IMG/VR virus record: IMGVR_UViG_3300042878_000198
Span: 1-64,000 of that record
Direction: 5' to 3' (one strand)
DNA from: a virus
DNA length: 64,000 bases
Shown: positions 1-9,688 of the stretch, one piece after another
Position numbering within the stretch: the first letter of the stretch is position 1
Layout: each line of letters begins with the position of its first letter
Translations under genes and position numbers: made by a program
Notes under the pieces: model-generated
Databases searched by the model: none
Told to the model about the DNA's origin: nothing
The model's input: only the letters and a program-made list of their open reading frames with translations

Positions 1-19
1 AGTTGTAAGGATAAGGACC

Positions 20-244
20 ATGAAGACATCATACCCATTGCCGATTACTTTGAGCAAGTTAAACAAGCTCATAGATAAGCGACTCAATCCTGTGATTGTA
101 TGGGCCTGTGACGATGGCATCATCTATGCTGAGGCCACCAAGCTAGAGGGAGTAATAAAGTGGGGAGGTCTTCCTCCCCGTAATGATGAGATGATGGTCT
201 ACTACGACAAGCAGAAGACTATGAAGTATGTGAGATACGTTTAG
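20..244 (+). CDS. hypothetical protein, 74 aa
   Basis: Not recognised. A small protein with a hydrophobic middle (NPVIVWACDDGIIYAEA) but no clear membrane span. An A/G-rich stretch (TAAGGATAAGGA) precedes the ATG. It runs rightward like the early genes and would be the last gene of a rightward block entering from the left edge. Its stop overlaps the stop of the converging giant gene by a few bases, which favours a real, tightly packed gene. Confidence 0.6.
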   Translation: MKTSYPLPITLSKLNKLIDKRLNPVIVWACDDGIIYAEATKLEGVIKWGGLPPRNDEMMVYYDKQKTMKYVRYV

Positions 245-3200
245 TTACCCCTCTTATTTTTCTTAAACTCCTTGTCTTCTCTGGCTGTAGATTCCTTTTG
301 TAATTTACTTTCAACAGCCTCCTTTGCCTTAGTCTTCTTATCCCAATCAGAGTTAGGACCAAATCTTTTTCTCCAAAGAGCAGGATTCAATCGCTTCATG
401 TCACTCTCATTATTGTATCTCCGACCTCCGCTTCTATCATAAAGCAAGCTCTTTTTCTTTGCAGTCAACGCCTCCTTCTGTTTATCAATTGAAGCCTTAG
501 CTTCTTCGCTACCTACAATCTCAACAATCTTTTTGTCTATAGCTCTTCGCTCTTCCTGATTCTTGGTCTTGTTCTTTAGCTCTTTCAAGTCCTTTAGCTT
601 ATCATAATCATCAGGGGTCGTGATGCTTGAGTCAGGAGTATTAGCAGCCTTACGTAGGTCCTTATAAATCTCATCGTTCACAGCCCTCTTCACGTCTTTG
701 TAAAAAGGAATTAGTCCTGCGTTACCAGCTAACTCTAAAGGAATTCTATAATTGATAGTCATATCCTCTCTTCGTATTGCTTCAGGTTCTTTTTTGGTTG
801 TACCCTCACCCATTACTCTGCTAGATAGAGCTCCGAAGTTTTTACCTATCAAGACAGTTGTGTTCAATGCAGGTGTATATGGTCCGGCCATGCTTATCCC
901 CATCTTTGCAACGTCTATGTCTCCTCTGTCTCCAACATTCACATAAGTGTAGGCAATGTTGTCTTTGTAGAAATCATACTCTCCATTTCTTAGGAAGTCA
1001 AGATACTCTTCATTGATTTTTTCAACTCCAAAGTTTATCATTCCTCTTACTCCGTTGCCAAAATTCCTGCCTACGGTGTAGCCAATAAATACGTTAGCCA
1101 ATCCTCTTCCAAGCATTTGAAAGAATGACTTCTCATCTACTTCCTCTTCGTCTTCCCAATCAAATGCAAGTCCAAGAGCAGCTCCAACAACACCCGCCCC
1201 CATGTTGGCAACCATAACCTGATAGATTACAGACCTAGTTGTGATGCCAGCAAGTACAGCAGCAGCCTTTTGCTTAGTCATGTATCCTTCGTTGAACAAA
1301 TTATAGACCGCACTTCTTGCTGCAGCATAATCAAAGTTCATAAAGTTGGTCATGAAAGAATTAAAGTTGTTCCAAGCCTTTTGTGTAAAACTTTGGTCTG
1401 GCTTTAGCTTACCCTTGAGAACTCCCATAAACTCGTTGTTAGCGGCACCTGAGTATACAGACTCTTGGTCAGCCTTTCTTGTAGCCTGCTCAATTGCATC
1501 TGCATTCTTTTGCATATAATCAAGGTCATTATTAATCATCATCTCCTGATTAACTTCTTCCCCTGTTATTCTTTTGAACTCATTCATAAAGCTACCAAAC
1601 CAAAGAGGCATCGAAACAACCTTATCTGGAGTGGTTAGCATGGTATCTGCGATGTATTCAACAGGGTTCTGAACTAACTTTTTTAGAGTAAGATTATAAA
1701 TCTGAGTTGTTCTATTTAGTAAGGCACCTTTTGATACACTGCCCTTTATGCCTGATGTTTGCTTTAGTATTTGAGGGTCAACCAATTTACCAGATAGAGC
1801 ATCTGAAGAGTAAAGTCTAGACGTTTGTTTTGACTTTGCGTTCTTCATGAACTCATACCCATTTGCAGAAGCAATAAGCTTTGCGTTCATAATACCTGTC
1901 CCCAAAGCCTTAGGATTTATAATTAATGCGTTAGCAATGTTGGATAATAACTCACCCTTGAATCTAACAGTTCCTGCCAAAGCAGTTCTATATCCTTGCT
2001 TCTGAATAAAGTCAATCACTTCATTGCCAAGAGCATCCTGAGAAATGCTGTTGGTTAATATATTCTGAAGAGCCTCTTCGTATGCATTGTTAATTGCATT
2101 ATTAATATCTCTCTGCTGCTTAGGAATTATCCCTGTTATTTCATTTAATTTATTTTCATCTGTCACTCCTTTTTTCTTAGCTTCATCTCTTGCTTTTTTA
2201 TCTGCTACTTTTTGAAGATTCTTTTCTGCTTGAATCAAAGTCCTTCTAGCAGTTCGAATAGGAGAGGTCATATTGTAATCCAACAACACAAACTTGGCCC
2301 CCTTTTGAGTAGATGTAAACAAGTCAAAGTTAAGTGGAGTCAAAGCGTCAGTTCGCTCAATTAAAGACTTAGCCTTTGTTGAAGGCTTCATTGATTTACT
2401 GTAGCTGTTAGAGAACTCAGGAGCAGCGGTATCATCCATAGGGCTTTGCTCGTGCAAAACATTGTGGTGAAAATAATTGTCCATCAACTCAACCTTATTA
2501 CCACGTATCACAGACGCAGTATAAGCAGCTTTCTCTCCTAGAGATTCGTTGATTTCAGTCATGACTTTAATGGCATTCTTTTCTGCGTCATTAAATGTAT
2601 TGTAGAATTTGTCCAAGTCAACTTCCCCCTTTGTGGTATAGCTTTCAACTTCTTCAAGTATCTTCTCTAGCTTATCAGCATCAGCATCTTTAAACACTGA
2701 ATTGCCAATTCTTATATGCTTAATAGTAGCTTTAAGATAATCAGCGACAGGCTTAACGCCTTTCTTGCCTACGTTTGACTCGTACTCACGTTGCAACATA
2801 TAGGTTGTCATTCTAAACTTAGACATTAGATACTTGTCAGGGTTCTGAGTAAATGATGCCAACACTTTGTTTTGAGCGGCCTCTATTTTTTGGTCTACTC
2901 TTTTTAACTCTGAGTTAAATCTAGACAAACCCTGAGCAGACTTTTCAAATAATGAGTTAAATATGTCTCTAGTTTTAAAGTCACCAAAGACGTTATCTAT
3001 ATAGTATAGAGGGTTTGCTCTTATCAATTCATCTATTGTCTTTTTAAAAGCACCTAATTTTGAATCCTTTAACTTTTCTTTTGCTCTAGAATATAGCTTA
3101 GAGAAAGCTAAAGGCTTAGCCTTTTCTATGGAGCCAGAAAGAACCTTACCAGACTTGATAGAATTAAGTTTCTCTACAACTATTTTAGCATAATGAGGAA

Positions 3201-6200
3201 GATACCCGTTATTGATGTTGTTGATAACCTTGATTATGTTTTTAAGGTCAGTCAAAGAAAGATTCATCAATTCCTCTACGCTTAACTCTTTGATGAGCTT
3301 TGCTAAATTTATTGCATCTTCTTTCTCATCACGGCTAGGCAATGGGAATTCCTTGTTATCAATCTTTAGAGCCTTTAATATTTCAATTTCCTTCTTTTTA
3401 TCCGCTTCAATTTCCGCATCAGTCAAATCTACTTTTTCTACTTGAGGAAGTATCTCAGACTTGTACTTTCTCATTAGGTCTGCTTCATCTACAGTGATGG
3501 ACCCTTTATCTATCATGCTCTTGATAGTTTCAGAATAGTTAAGTTCACCATCTTCGTTAAAGACTTTGTCGTTGTAGTTATTGAATCTATCGGCAAGAGC
3601 GTCTACTGAAGAACGCTCATTCTTTATTTCATCAAGTATTTCATTGACCTGCTTTAGCACCTTGACTCTGTCAGGGATACTAAGTACTGCTTTTCTTGCG
3701 CTAAAGTCTTCTAAGATACCCAAGTACTTCTCCAATTGATTTAAAGGAATAAGTGTTGGGTTGATTGATAGCAATTGATTCAATGGCTCAAATAGGTCCT
3801 GAGCTATACCAATCTTAGTCTTGATATTTTCTTTGGCCTTTTTGATTTGAGCTAATGCAGTAGTCATTTTACCAACATACTCTGCCTTAGAGAACACCTT
3901 AGCAACGTAGTCCACAAAGTTAGATATGGATGCCTCACTCAATGGATTCATCTTGAGTGCTCTAACAGTAAGGCTAGTGGCTTGATTAAGCGTAATCTTA
4001 CCATCTGTACCCATCTGCTTAATCTCATCTGCCAAGAATTTATTTGCCTCAGCTATAGACTTCTTAGCTGCAACCGCACCTTCAGCAAGTTCTTTGATTC
4101 GCTTTTTAAGAACCTGTGTTTCAGTCATGGTTATCTTAGTGATATCCTTTAGCTGACCAAGTATTCTCTTTGCGGTTGGTGCTGACTTTTGTCTTAGGCC
4201 AAGCATCTTACGGACATCACGTACTAGCTTTTCTTTCTGTACGTCAGTGGCTTCTGTGTATGTTTTTGAGTTCTTGAGCTTGCTTATTACTTCTTTGGAG
4301 TCAACACCATTTATAATAAGGTTCTCAATTCTTCCCATCAAAGAATCATAACCACTAATTGTCTCTTCAGACAATGTTATTCTTCCTGCAGCAGGGACAT
4401 CTTTTGCCATCGCTTTCTTGATGTCAGCCTTAGATACACCCTTTCCTTCAAGGAATGATTTTATTACCTCCTCAGAAAATCCCTGAGCTCTTGCTTGTTG
4501 TACTACCTTCTTTGCTTTGGCCTCAGTATTTAGTTGTGACTTTGATACAGGAAATTCTTTCTTGATATTCTTAACATCCTCTTGAAGCATCAAAGGAAAG
4601 TTGTCAAACATAATTTGGTCTTCTCTTGAGAATCCTTCTGTCTCAGAAAGCAGAGTTTTTCTTCTCTGCTCTGGAGTCATCTTTGCTCTTATCTCAACAT
4701 TTTTAGCCTCAACTTCACCCGATACTCTTCGATAAAGATTATACCCATCTGCTTTTTTATTTAATTTTTTAAATATATCTGCTAATATTTTCTCATCTAC
4801 TTTACCACCCTTTTCCTCTATTCTATAAGTTGCCTCTTTACGTATGTATTCTTTTTCTGCCGTAGTAAACTTTTCCTTTGAAAGCTCAACCATTCTTTTG
4901 TAAGTAGCCAATACGCTCTTATAAGAATCGGTCAATTTATTTAGGTCCTCTTTTACTATAGGTGATACATATTTTTTATATAACTTAATATCTTCTTTTG
5001 TTTTATCTACTAAATTTTTAGAGATATTTACAATTACTTTCATCATTGCTTCAGCATACTTAGGGTTTGAGCCCGTCTCAAATACCTCTATATTCTGAAT
5101 GTAATGCTGAATTTCATGAAGCATTGTCATCTCTGCTTCATTTTTATTTTTATTATAAAGGTCTAAGCTTATATTTATTTTATTTTGAGAAGGAATATAT
5201 TCTCCTAAATCTTCATCATCAAGCTTCTTAAATTGAACGGTTATTTTTTTAGCGTCAGGATATGCAGCGAATAAATCAGGAGCAGAAAATATATCCCCCA
5301 ATATAGCTACTCTAGATTCAGCATCATTATTTTGAATATCTAATTGTTTTTTTAAATCATTAAGGTCAATGTCCTTGAACTTACCATCGGGTATTTCATA
5401 TCTCCATTTACCTTCTTTTCCCTTTTCCCATCCTGTAGAGTTTCTAATAATCTGAGGACTGATTTTATTATCATCCATAGCCTCAGCTTCAATTAATTTT
5501 CTCTTAACTGTAGCAGATAGATTAGCATTCTTGCCAATCAATTGAGCCTTTGATATTGGCATCTCTTTCTCTATAGGCTCATTAAATTCTGCAACTTTAG
5601 GAATAGAACCTGCACTTGATGACACATTCTTTTTCTCAAAATTAGGTTCATCAGCCTTTCTTGAAACCTCTTCACCTGACTTGTTATATTTAACATAATT
5701 GTCAGTTACATTGCTTGAATTATAAAATTGAGTAGGCTGATATATGCCATTTATTTTAGCTAAAATAGACCACCCAAATGATGGGTGATGGTCTAGTGCG
5801 CCTGCTTTTGTTTGAACTATCTGAAATGTTTTGGGGTCAAATTCAACAACATTAATTATCTCCCCCCCCTTAACACCATCATTAAGAGGGTCCATTATTC
5901 TATTAAAGAACTCCTCTTTATTTTTTATACCTATAGCTTTCTGAAACGTCTTGTCTGCAGATATAGCATTGTTTAGAGCCTTCCTTAAGTTGGGTGAGTA
6001 ATTATTTTTAATATCTAGCAGGTCGACTATCTGCTTAGGATTATCCTTGAAGGAATCAAAGTTAGATATATCTTTACCTGCCTTGGTTTTAAATGCATCA
6101 AAAGCCTTTTTGTTATCCTTGTTAGAGCTAATTGTTTTATTAAAAACATCAATCAATTCAGAGTCACTCATTATTTTTTTATCTATAATCAAGTTCACAA

Positions 6201-9200
6201 GTTCTGCAAACGTATGCTGCTGAAATTGCCAAGATTCAGATAATGTTCCTGAGTGTGGCGCAAACAATGACGCTTGCCCTTGTATTGCATTACGTGCAAA
6301 GGATTCCGCTTGTGCCTTATTATTGAATGCGGCTAGATTAGAAACATCGCCTATCTTCTTGTCCTGTAGAGACATCATGTATGGAACATAGTTCTTGCCG
6401 CCAAGCATATTTATAGTAAACCCATTTCCCAAGTCGGTTACACCCGCATTGGTATAGTCATACATATTCGTGACAAACTTTTTTCCGCTAAAATCTCTTA
6501 TGTCAACGTCCTGAACTAAGTCTTTTATAAACGACCTACTATCATTTGCTACACTAGGAGCATCCTTTACATCTACCCTGCTTTTTGAACCAAAGTTAAA
6601 TGTACCTACCTCTCCTCCTCCGTTTAACTCTATGTCCTCTCCTTGACGAATTGAACTAGATATGCTGTTAAAGAAATCAACCAACTGCTTGGTGTCCTTG
6701 ATATCTTGGAAAGGCTTAAATGTTCCATTGGTTAATTTTGAAACCACATCATTTATAATAGCCGCAATTTTTTGAAACGTATTGACAGATAAAGTAGCTT
6801 CCTGTTGCTCTAAAACTGCCGTTAACTCTGCAAGGTATTCTTCGTAAGAAGCATCTTCATTATAGTTCTCAGAAAATTCCATCAACATATTGTTGGAACT
6901 TTCATTTAAAACCTTAGATATCCTGTCTCTAAATGACTTGTATAGTTCAGGCGTACCATTAAACGCCTTAGCCATGATTGCGTGAGCAACCTCGTGAGCT
7001 ACGGTACTGCTATTGGCGCTGTTTAGATTAATGTCAATACGTCCTGAGCCATCTTTATATATGGCAAAATTGCCTCTAGAATCTTTTGCTCCACCTATCT
7101 CATCCATTGCAGTATTAAAGCTTCCCTCCTCATCGTGTAGTACGATGTCAAAGTTTGGAAGTACAGACTTTAATGTCTTTAAAACTCGTTGAGCAGATTC
7201 AATGACCTTGACTCTTTGCTTGTCAGTTGTTTTTGTTTTTATATTATCAACTGCAGACTTGTTAGTTACAGATACCCCTTGGTTAGCAGTTGTAGTAGGA
7301 GCCTCTTCCTCTGCAAACATCTGCTCCATACTAGCCATCTGCTGTTCTTGAGTAAGTTGAGATACAGCCGGAGTAGCCTCAGTCGCTGGAGATACACTTG
7401 AAGATACAGCTGGAGATATAGTCGCCTTAGTTTTTTTAGTTTTAGAGGGAGCCACAGGCCGCATTAATACTCTTCCCTCTCCTAATTTTTGTTTAACTTT
7501 AAATCCCCTTGCCTCCAGCATTTTTTGCATTACAGGATTTACCACATCCACTTCTGTAATTGCCTTTGGATTTTCATCTTTAATATCAGAAGGCATTTTT
7601 AATACAGCATCAAGTAAATTAGAGCCAATACCCGTGCCTTCTTGACCTTCGTCAACCACTACATCAAAAGTATACTTATATCCATCGTACGATGTAAATG
7701 CACCACCAATGACATTGCCATCAGCATCTCTTGCAACATAGGCAATCTCTCTATCTGATGTAATACCAAGGTTTCTTTTCTTAGCTATATCTTTTACCTG
7801 TTCTTCAGCGTCATAATCTATTTCACCCTCTTCAGTTATAGCACTTTCTATTACCACCCCTTCAGGTAGTTGCTTTTTAGTTACTACTTCTTCTTGGACA
7901 CCCGCTTCGGTAGTGACTTGAGGTTCTGCTTGGGGTACTCCTTGCTCCACTTCTTGGCCAACTGTGGCTCCTGACTGAACAGGTACTTCACCTGCTGCTT
8001 GCTCTTGAACGGCATCTTGTTGTATGGTTTTAGGTTTACCAATAATTTTATAAGTAGTAGGCTGATATGGGTCATCAGGTTCTACTTCTTGTATTTGAAA
8101 ATCAATCTTCTTGTATGAATTTGCAAGGTTTCCAACAATACCCTGAGCTTGCTCCTCAGTTAGTGCATCATCTGCATACTCTAAATCACCTTTAGGAGAT
8201 TCAATAAAGTTATAGTCAGCACTACCATAAGATAATTTTCTAAGTTTATTCTCCTCAAGAACTTTTACAGTCTCTTTTAAAGATTCATTATTAGAATCAA
8301 CCTGAGCTATCTTCTTTTCTACATCTTTAATTGATTTGTCAATCTCTTCAATCTCCTCATCAGATGTGGCTCTAGCTCTTCTTCCTAGCAACGCTGTAAG
8401 CACACCGTTCATGATTGCGCCTACTGTACCACCTACAGCAGCAGCCTCGCCTACGCCATCTAAGAAGCCTCTAGTGGTGCCATATATAGCATCTGCTGTT
8501 ACGTTCTCATATACAGCCTGAACGCCTTCAGTGATTAATTCTTCGCCACCACCAACTACTGCTCTCTTTAATATCTCTACCCCTTTGTTACCAACTAAAA
8601 CATTATCCAGTCTCTTAAATAAATTATTTACTGGTAACATCTCTAGAGGAAAGGTCATCACTGCATTTTGAATAGCAAATCCAAGTGCTTCATTTTCCGT
8701 AGCCCCTTCCAGCTTTGCTTGTTTGTATGATGGAGCGGCTACCTGTGAAATAGTTAAAACTCCTTGAGCCGTACCTATTCTAGAGACTATATTTTTACTA
8801 TAGTTAGCAACAGCCTGCATTGAAATCCCTTTCTTTCCAGCCTCCTTAGCAATAGCCATAGCTCCTCCTGACATTCCGCCAGTAAGTATTATTGGAACCA
8901 TTTCACCTAAAGCATTGGAAACCTGACCCCAAAATCCGGACTCAATGTCTTTGTCTGTTGGAATAAAATCATTTATTAAATCCTTCCACTCACTAGCAGC
9001 TTGGTAAAGATTAACATTAGCTCCCAATGGAAGATTCACATTAAGTGCAGAAGTCTCATCAACTAAACCAGTCTTTGCAACTAAGTTTGTTGCTGCAGCG
9101 GTGGCTATTGCGGCAGTCTCTAAAACCCCAGCTGGGGACTTAATAGCTCCTTTAGCCAAAACTTTACCTATCTCTCCAAATACCTTAGGAATACTCTTCC

Positions 9201-9666
9201 CTATAAATTCAGGAGCTCTACCCGTAGTCTTAACCCCAGAGATGCCCATTGGGCCAAACATTACCTCTTCAGTATACGGGGGTTGTGTGGGCTGGTCAGG
9301 TTGAACAGATGGTATTTGCTCAGGCAAAGGCTTTCCGGGTTGATACCCGAACTGAGCCATCTCAGGTTCAACTGATTCGGACGAAGCCAAAGAACCAAGT
9401 GCCGAAGGTAATGCCGTAGTATCTTCTTTTTTTTTTAACTCTGCTGACATTTCAGGTTCTTGACCTGAGGCTTTTATAGGGGATACACCCATCAATATTT
9501 TATAATCGTCTATTGATTTTTTGTATCCATTCTGTACGGATAAATTATAAATATCATTTAAAGCATTTGAATTGGTAGAAAGCAATGTCTTAAATTCATC
9601 AACTGATTTCTTGTATCCATTCTGTACCGCTAGGTTGTACGAGTCTATAATAGCCTGTTCGTTCAT
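241..9666 (-). CDS. giant polyvalent-type virion protein, 3141 aa, probably ejected
   Basis: Last gene of the late block, where podoviruses keep internal or ejected proteins. Two tandem 30-residue units open the protein (residues 10-29 and 40-59, both with VQNGYKKS). A GNAT-like segment lies at about 615-740 with the acetyl-CoA-loop-like GQEGTGIG. A zincin motif HEVAH sits near 890, and a second HExxH motif (HEIQHYIQ) near 1517. Long helical, lysine-rich stretches follow, then a hydrophobic segment near 2800-2835. This mix of enzymatic modules in one chain matches the large polyvalent proteins described for phages and conjugative elements, thought to enter the host with the DNA. Whether any module is active is unknown. 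I saw no DxDGD RNA-polymerase motif. Start chosen at the only sensible ATG after the neighbour's stop. Confidence 0.85.
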   Translation of the reverse strand: MNEQAIIDSYNLAVQNGYKKSVDEFKTLLSTNSNALNDIYNLSVQNGYKKSIDDYKILMGVSPIKASGQEPEMSAELKKKEDTTALPSALGSLASSESVEPEMAQFGYQPGKPLPEQIPSVQPDQPTQPPYTEEVMFGPMGISGVKTTGRAPEFIGKSIPKVFGEIGKVLAKGAIKSPAGVLETAAIATAAATNLVAKTGLVDETSALNVNLPLGANVNLYQAASEWKDLINDFIPTDKDIESGFWGQVSNALGEMVPIILTGGMSGGAMAIAKEAGKKGISMQAVANYSKNIVSRIGTAQGVLTISQVAAPSYKQAKLEGATENEALGFAIQNAVMTFPLEMLPVNNLFKRLDNVLVGNKGVEILKRAVVGGGEELITEGVQAVYENVTADAIYGTTRGFLDGVGEAAAVGGTVGAIMNGVLTALLGRRARATSDEEIEEIDKSIKDVEKKIAQVDSNNESLKETVKVLEENKLRKLSYGSADYNFIESPKGDLEYADDALTEEQAQGIVGNLANSYKKIDFQIQEVEPDDPYQPTTYKIIGKPKTIQQDAVQEQAAGEVPVQSGATVGQEVEQGVPQAEPQVTTEAGVQEEVVTKKQLPEGVVIESAITEEGEIDYDAEEQVKDIAKKRNLGITSDREIAYVARDADGNVIGGAFTSYDGYKYTFDVVVDEGQEGTGIGSNLLDAVLKMPSDIKDENPKAITEVDVVNPVMQKMLEARGFKVKQKLGEGRVLMRPVAPSKTKKTKATISPAVSSSVSPATEATPAVSQLTQEQQMASMEQMFAEEEAPTTTANQGVSVTNKSAVDNIKTKTTDKQRVKVIESAQRVLKTLKSVLPNFDIVLHDEEGSFNTAMDEIGGAKDSRGNFAIYKDGSGRIDINLNSANSSTVAHEVAHAIMAKAFNGTPELYKSFRDRISKVLNESSNNMLMEFSENYNEDASYEEYLAELTAVLEQQEATLSVNTFQKIAAIINDVVSKLTNGTFKPFQDIKDTKQLVDFFNSISSSIRQGEDIELNGGGEVGTFNFGSKSRVDVKDAPSVANDSRSFIKDLVQDVDIRDFSGKKFVTNMYDYTNAGVTDLGNGFTINMLGGKNYVPYMMSLQDKKIGDVSNLAAFNNKAQAESFARNAIQGQASLFAPHSGTLSESWQFQQHTFAELVNLIIDKKIMSDSELIDVFNKTISSNKDNKKAFDAFKTKAGKDISNFDSFKDNPKQIVDLLDIKNNYSPNLRKALNNAISADKTFQKAIGIKNKEEFFNRIMDPLNDGVKGGEIINVVEFDPKTFQIVQTKAGALDHHPSFGWSILAKINGIYQPTQFYNSSNVTDNYVKYNKSGEEVSRKADEPNFEKKNVSSSAGSIPKVAEFNEPIEKEMPISKAQLIGKNANLSATVKRKLIEAEAMDDNKISPQIIRNSTGWEKGKEGKWRYEIPDGKFKDIDLNDLKKQLDIQNNDAESRVAILGDIFSAPDLFAAYPDAKKITVQFKKLDDEDLGEYIPSQNKINISLDLYNKNKNEAEMTMLHEIQHYIQNIEVFETGSNPKYAEAMMKVIVNISKNLVDKTKEDIKLYKKYVSPIVKEDLNKLTDSYKSVLATYKRMVELSKEKFTTAEKEYIRKEATYRIEEKGGKVDEKILADIFKKLNKKADGYNLYRRVSGEVEAKNVEIRAKMTPEQRRKTLLSETEGFSREDQIMFDNFPLMLQEDVKNIKKEFPVSKSQLNTEAKAKKVVQQARAQGFSEEVIKSFLEGKGVSKADIKKAMAKDVPAAGRITLSEETISGYDSLMGRIENLIINGVDSKEVISKLKNSKTYTEATDVQKEKLVRDVRKMLGLRQKSAPTAKRILGQLKDITKITMTETQVLKKRIKELAEGAVAAKKSIAEANKFLADEIKQMGTDGKITLNQATSLTVRALKMNPLSEASISNFVDYVAKVFSKAEYVGKMTTALAQIKKAKENIKTKIGIAQDLFEPLNQLLSINPTLIPLNQLEKYLGILEDFSARKAVLSIPDRVKVLKQVNEILDEIKNERSSVDALADRFNNYNDKVFNEDGELNYSETIKSMIDKGSITVDEADLMRKYKSEILPQVEKVDLTDAEIEADKKKEIEILKALKIDNKEFPLPSRDEKEDAINLAKLIKELSVEELMNLSLTDLKNIIKVINNINNGYLPHYAKIVVEKLNSIKSGKVLSGSIEKAKPLAFSKLYSRAKEKLKDSKLGAFKKTIDELIRANPLYYIDNVFGDFKTRDIFNSLFEKSAQGLSRFNSELKRVDQKIEAAQNKVLASFTQNPDKYLMSKFRMTTYMLQREYESNVGKKGVKPVADYLKATIKHIRIGNSVFKDADADKLEKILEEVESYTTKGEVDLDKFYNTFNDAEKNAIKVMTEINESLGEKAAYTASVIRGNKVELMDNYFHHNVLHEQSPMDDTAAPEFSNSYSKSMKPSTKAKSLIERTDALTPLNFDLFTSTQKGAKFVLLDYNMTSPIRTARRTLIQAEKNLQKVADKKARDEAKKKGVTDENKLNEITGIIPKQQRDINNAINNAYEEALQNILTNSISQDALGNEVIDFIQKQGYRTALAGTVRFKGELLSNIANALIINPKALGTGIMNAKLIASANGYEFMKNAKSKQTSRLYSSDALSGKLVDPQILKQTSGIKGSVSKGALLNRTTQIYNLTLKKLVQNPVEYIADTMLTTPDKVVSMPLWFGSFMNEFKRITGEEVNQEMMINNDLDYMQKNADAIEQATRKADQESVYSGAANNEFMGVLKGKLKPDQSFTQKAWNNFNSFMTNFMNFDYAAARSAVYNLFNEGYMTKQKAAAVLAGITTRSVIYQVMVANMGAGVVGAALGLAFDWEDEEEVDEKSFFQMLGRGLANVFIGYTVGRNFGNGVRGMINFGVEKINEEYLDFLRNGEYDFYKDNIAYTYVNVGDRGDIDVAKMGISMAGPYTPALNTTVLIGKNFGALSSRVMGEGTTKKEPEAIRREDMTINYRIPLELAGNAGLIPFYKDVKRAVNDEIYKDLRKAANTPDSSITTPDDYDKLKDLKELKNKTKNQEERRAIDKKIVEIVGSEEAKASIDKQKEALTAKKKSLLYDRSGGRRYNNESDMKRLNPALWRKRFGPNSDWDKKTKAKEAVESKLQKESTAREDKEFKKNKRGN

Positions 9667-9688
9667 CTTGTATGCTTGTATGTATTAA

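Noticed and set aside
7884-8075. Other-frame ORF in the giant gene (63 aa, basic).
   Set aside because: Shadow of the coding frame without start context; similar shadows exist throughout the long genes.
241-9666. Virion RNA polymerase, as in crAss-like phages with giant proteins.
   Set aside because: No DxDGD or other polymerase signature was found; content is polyvalent-type.
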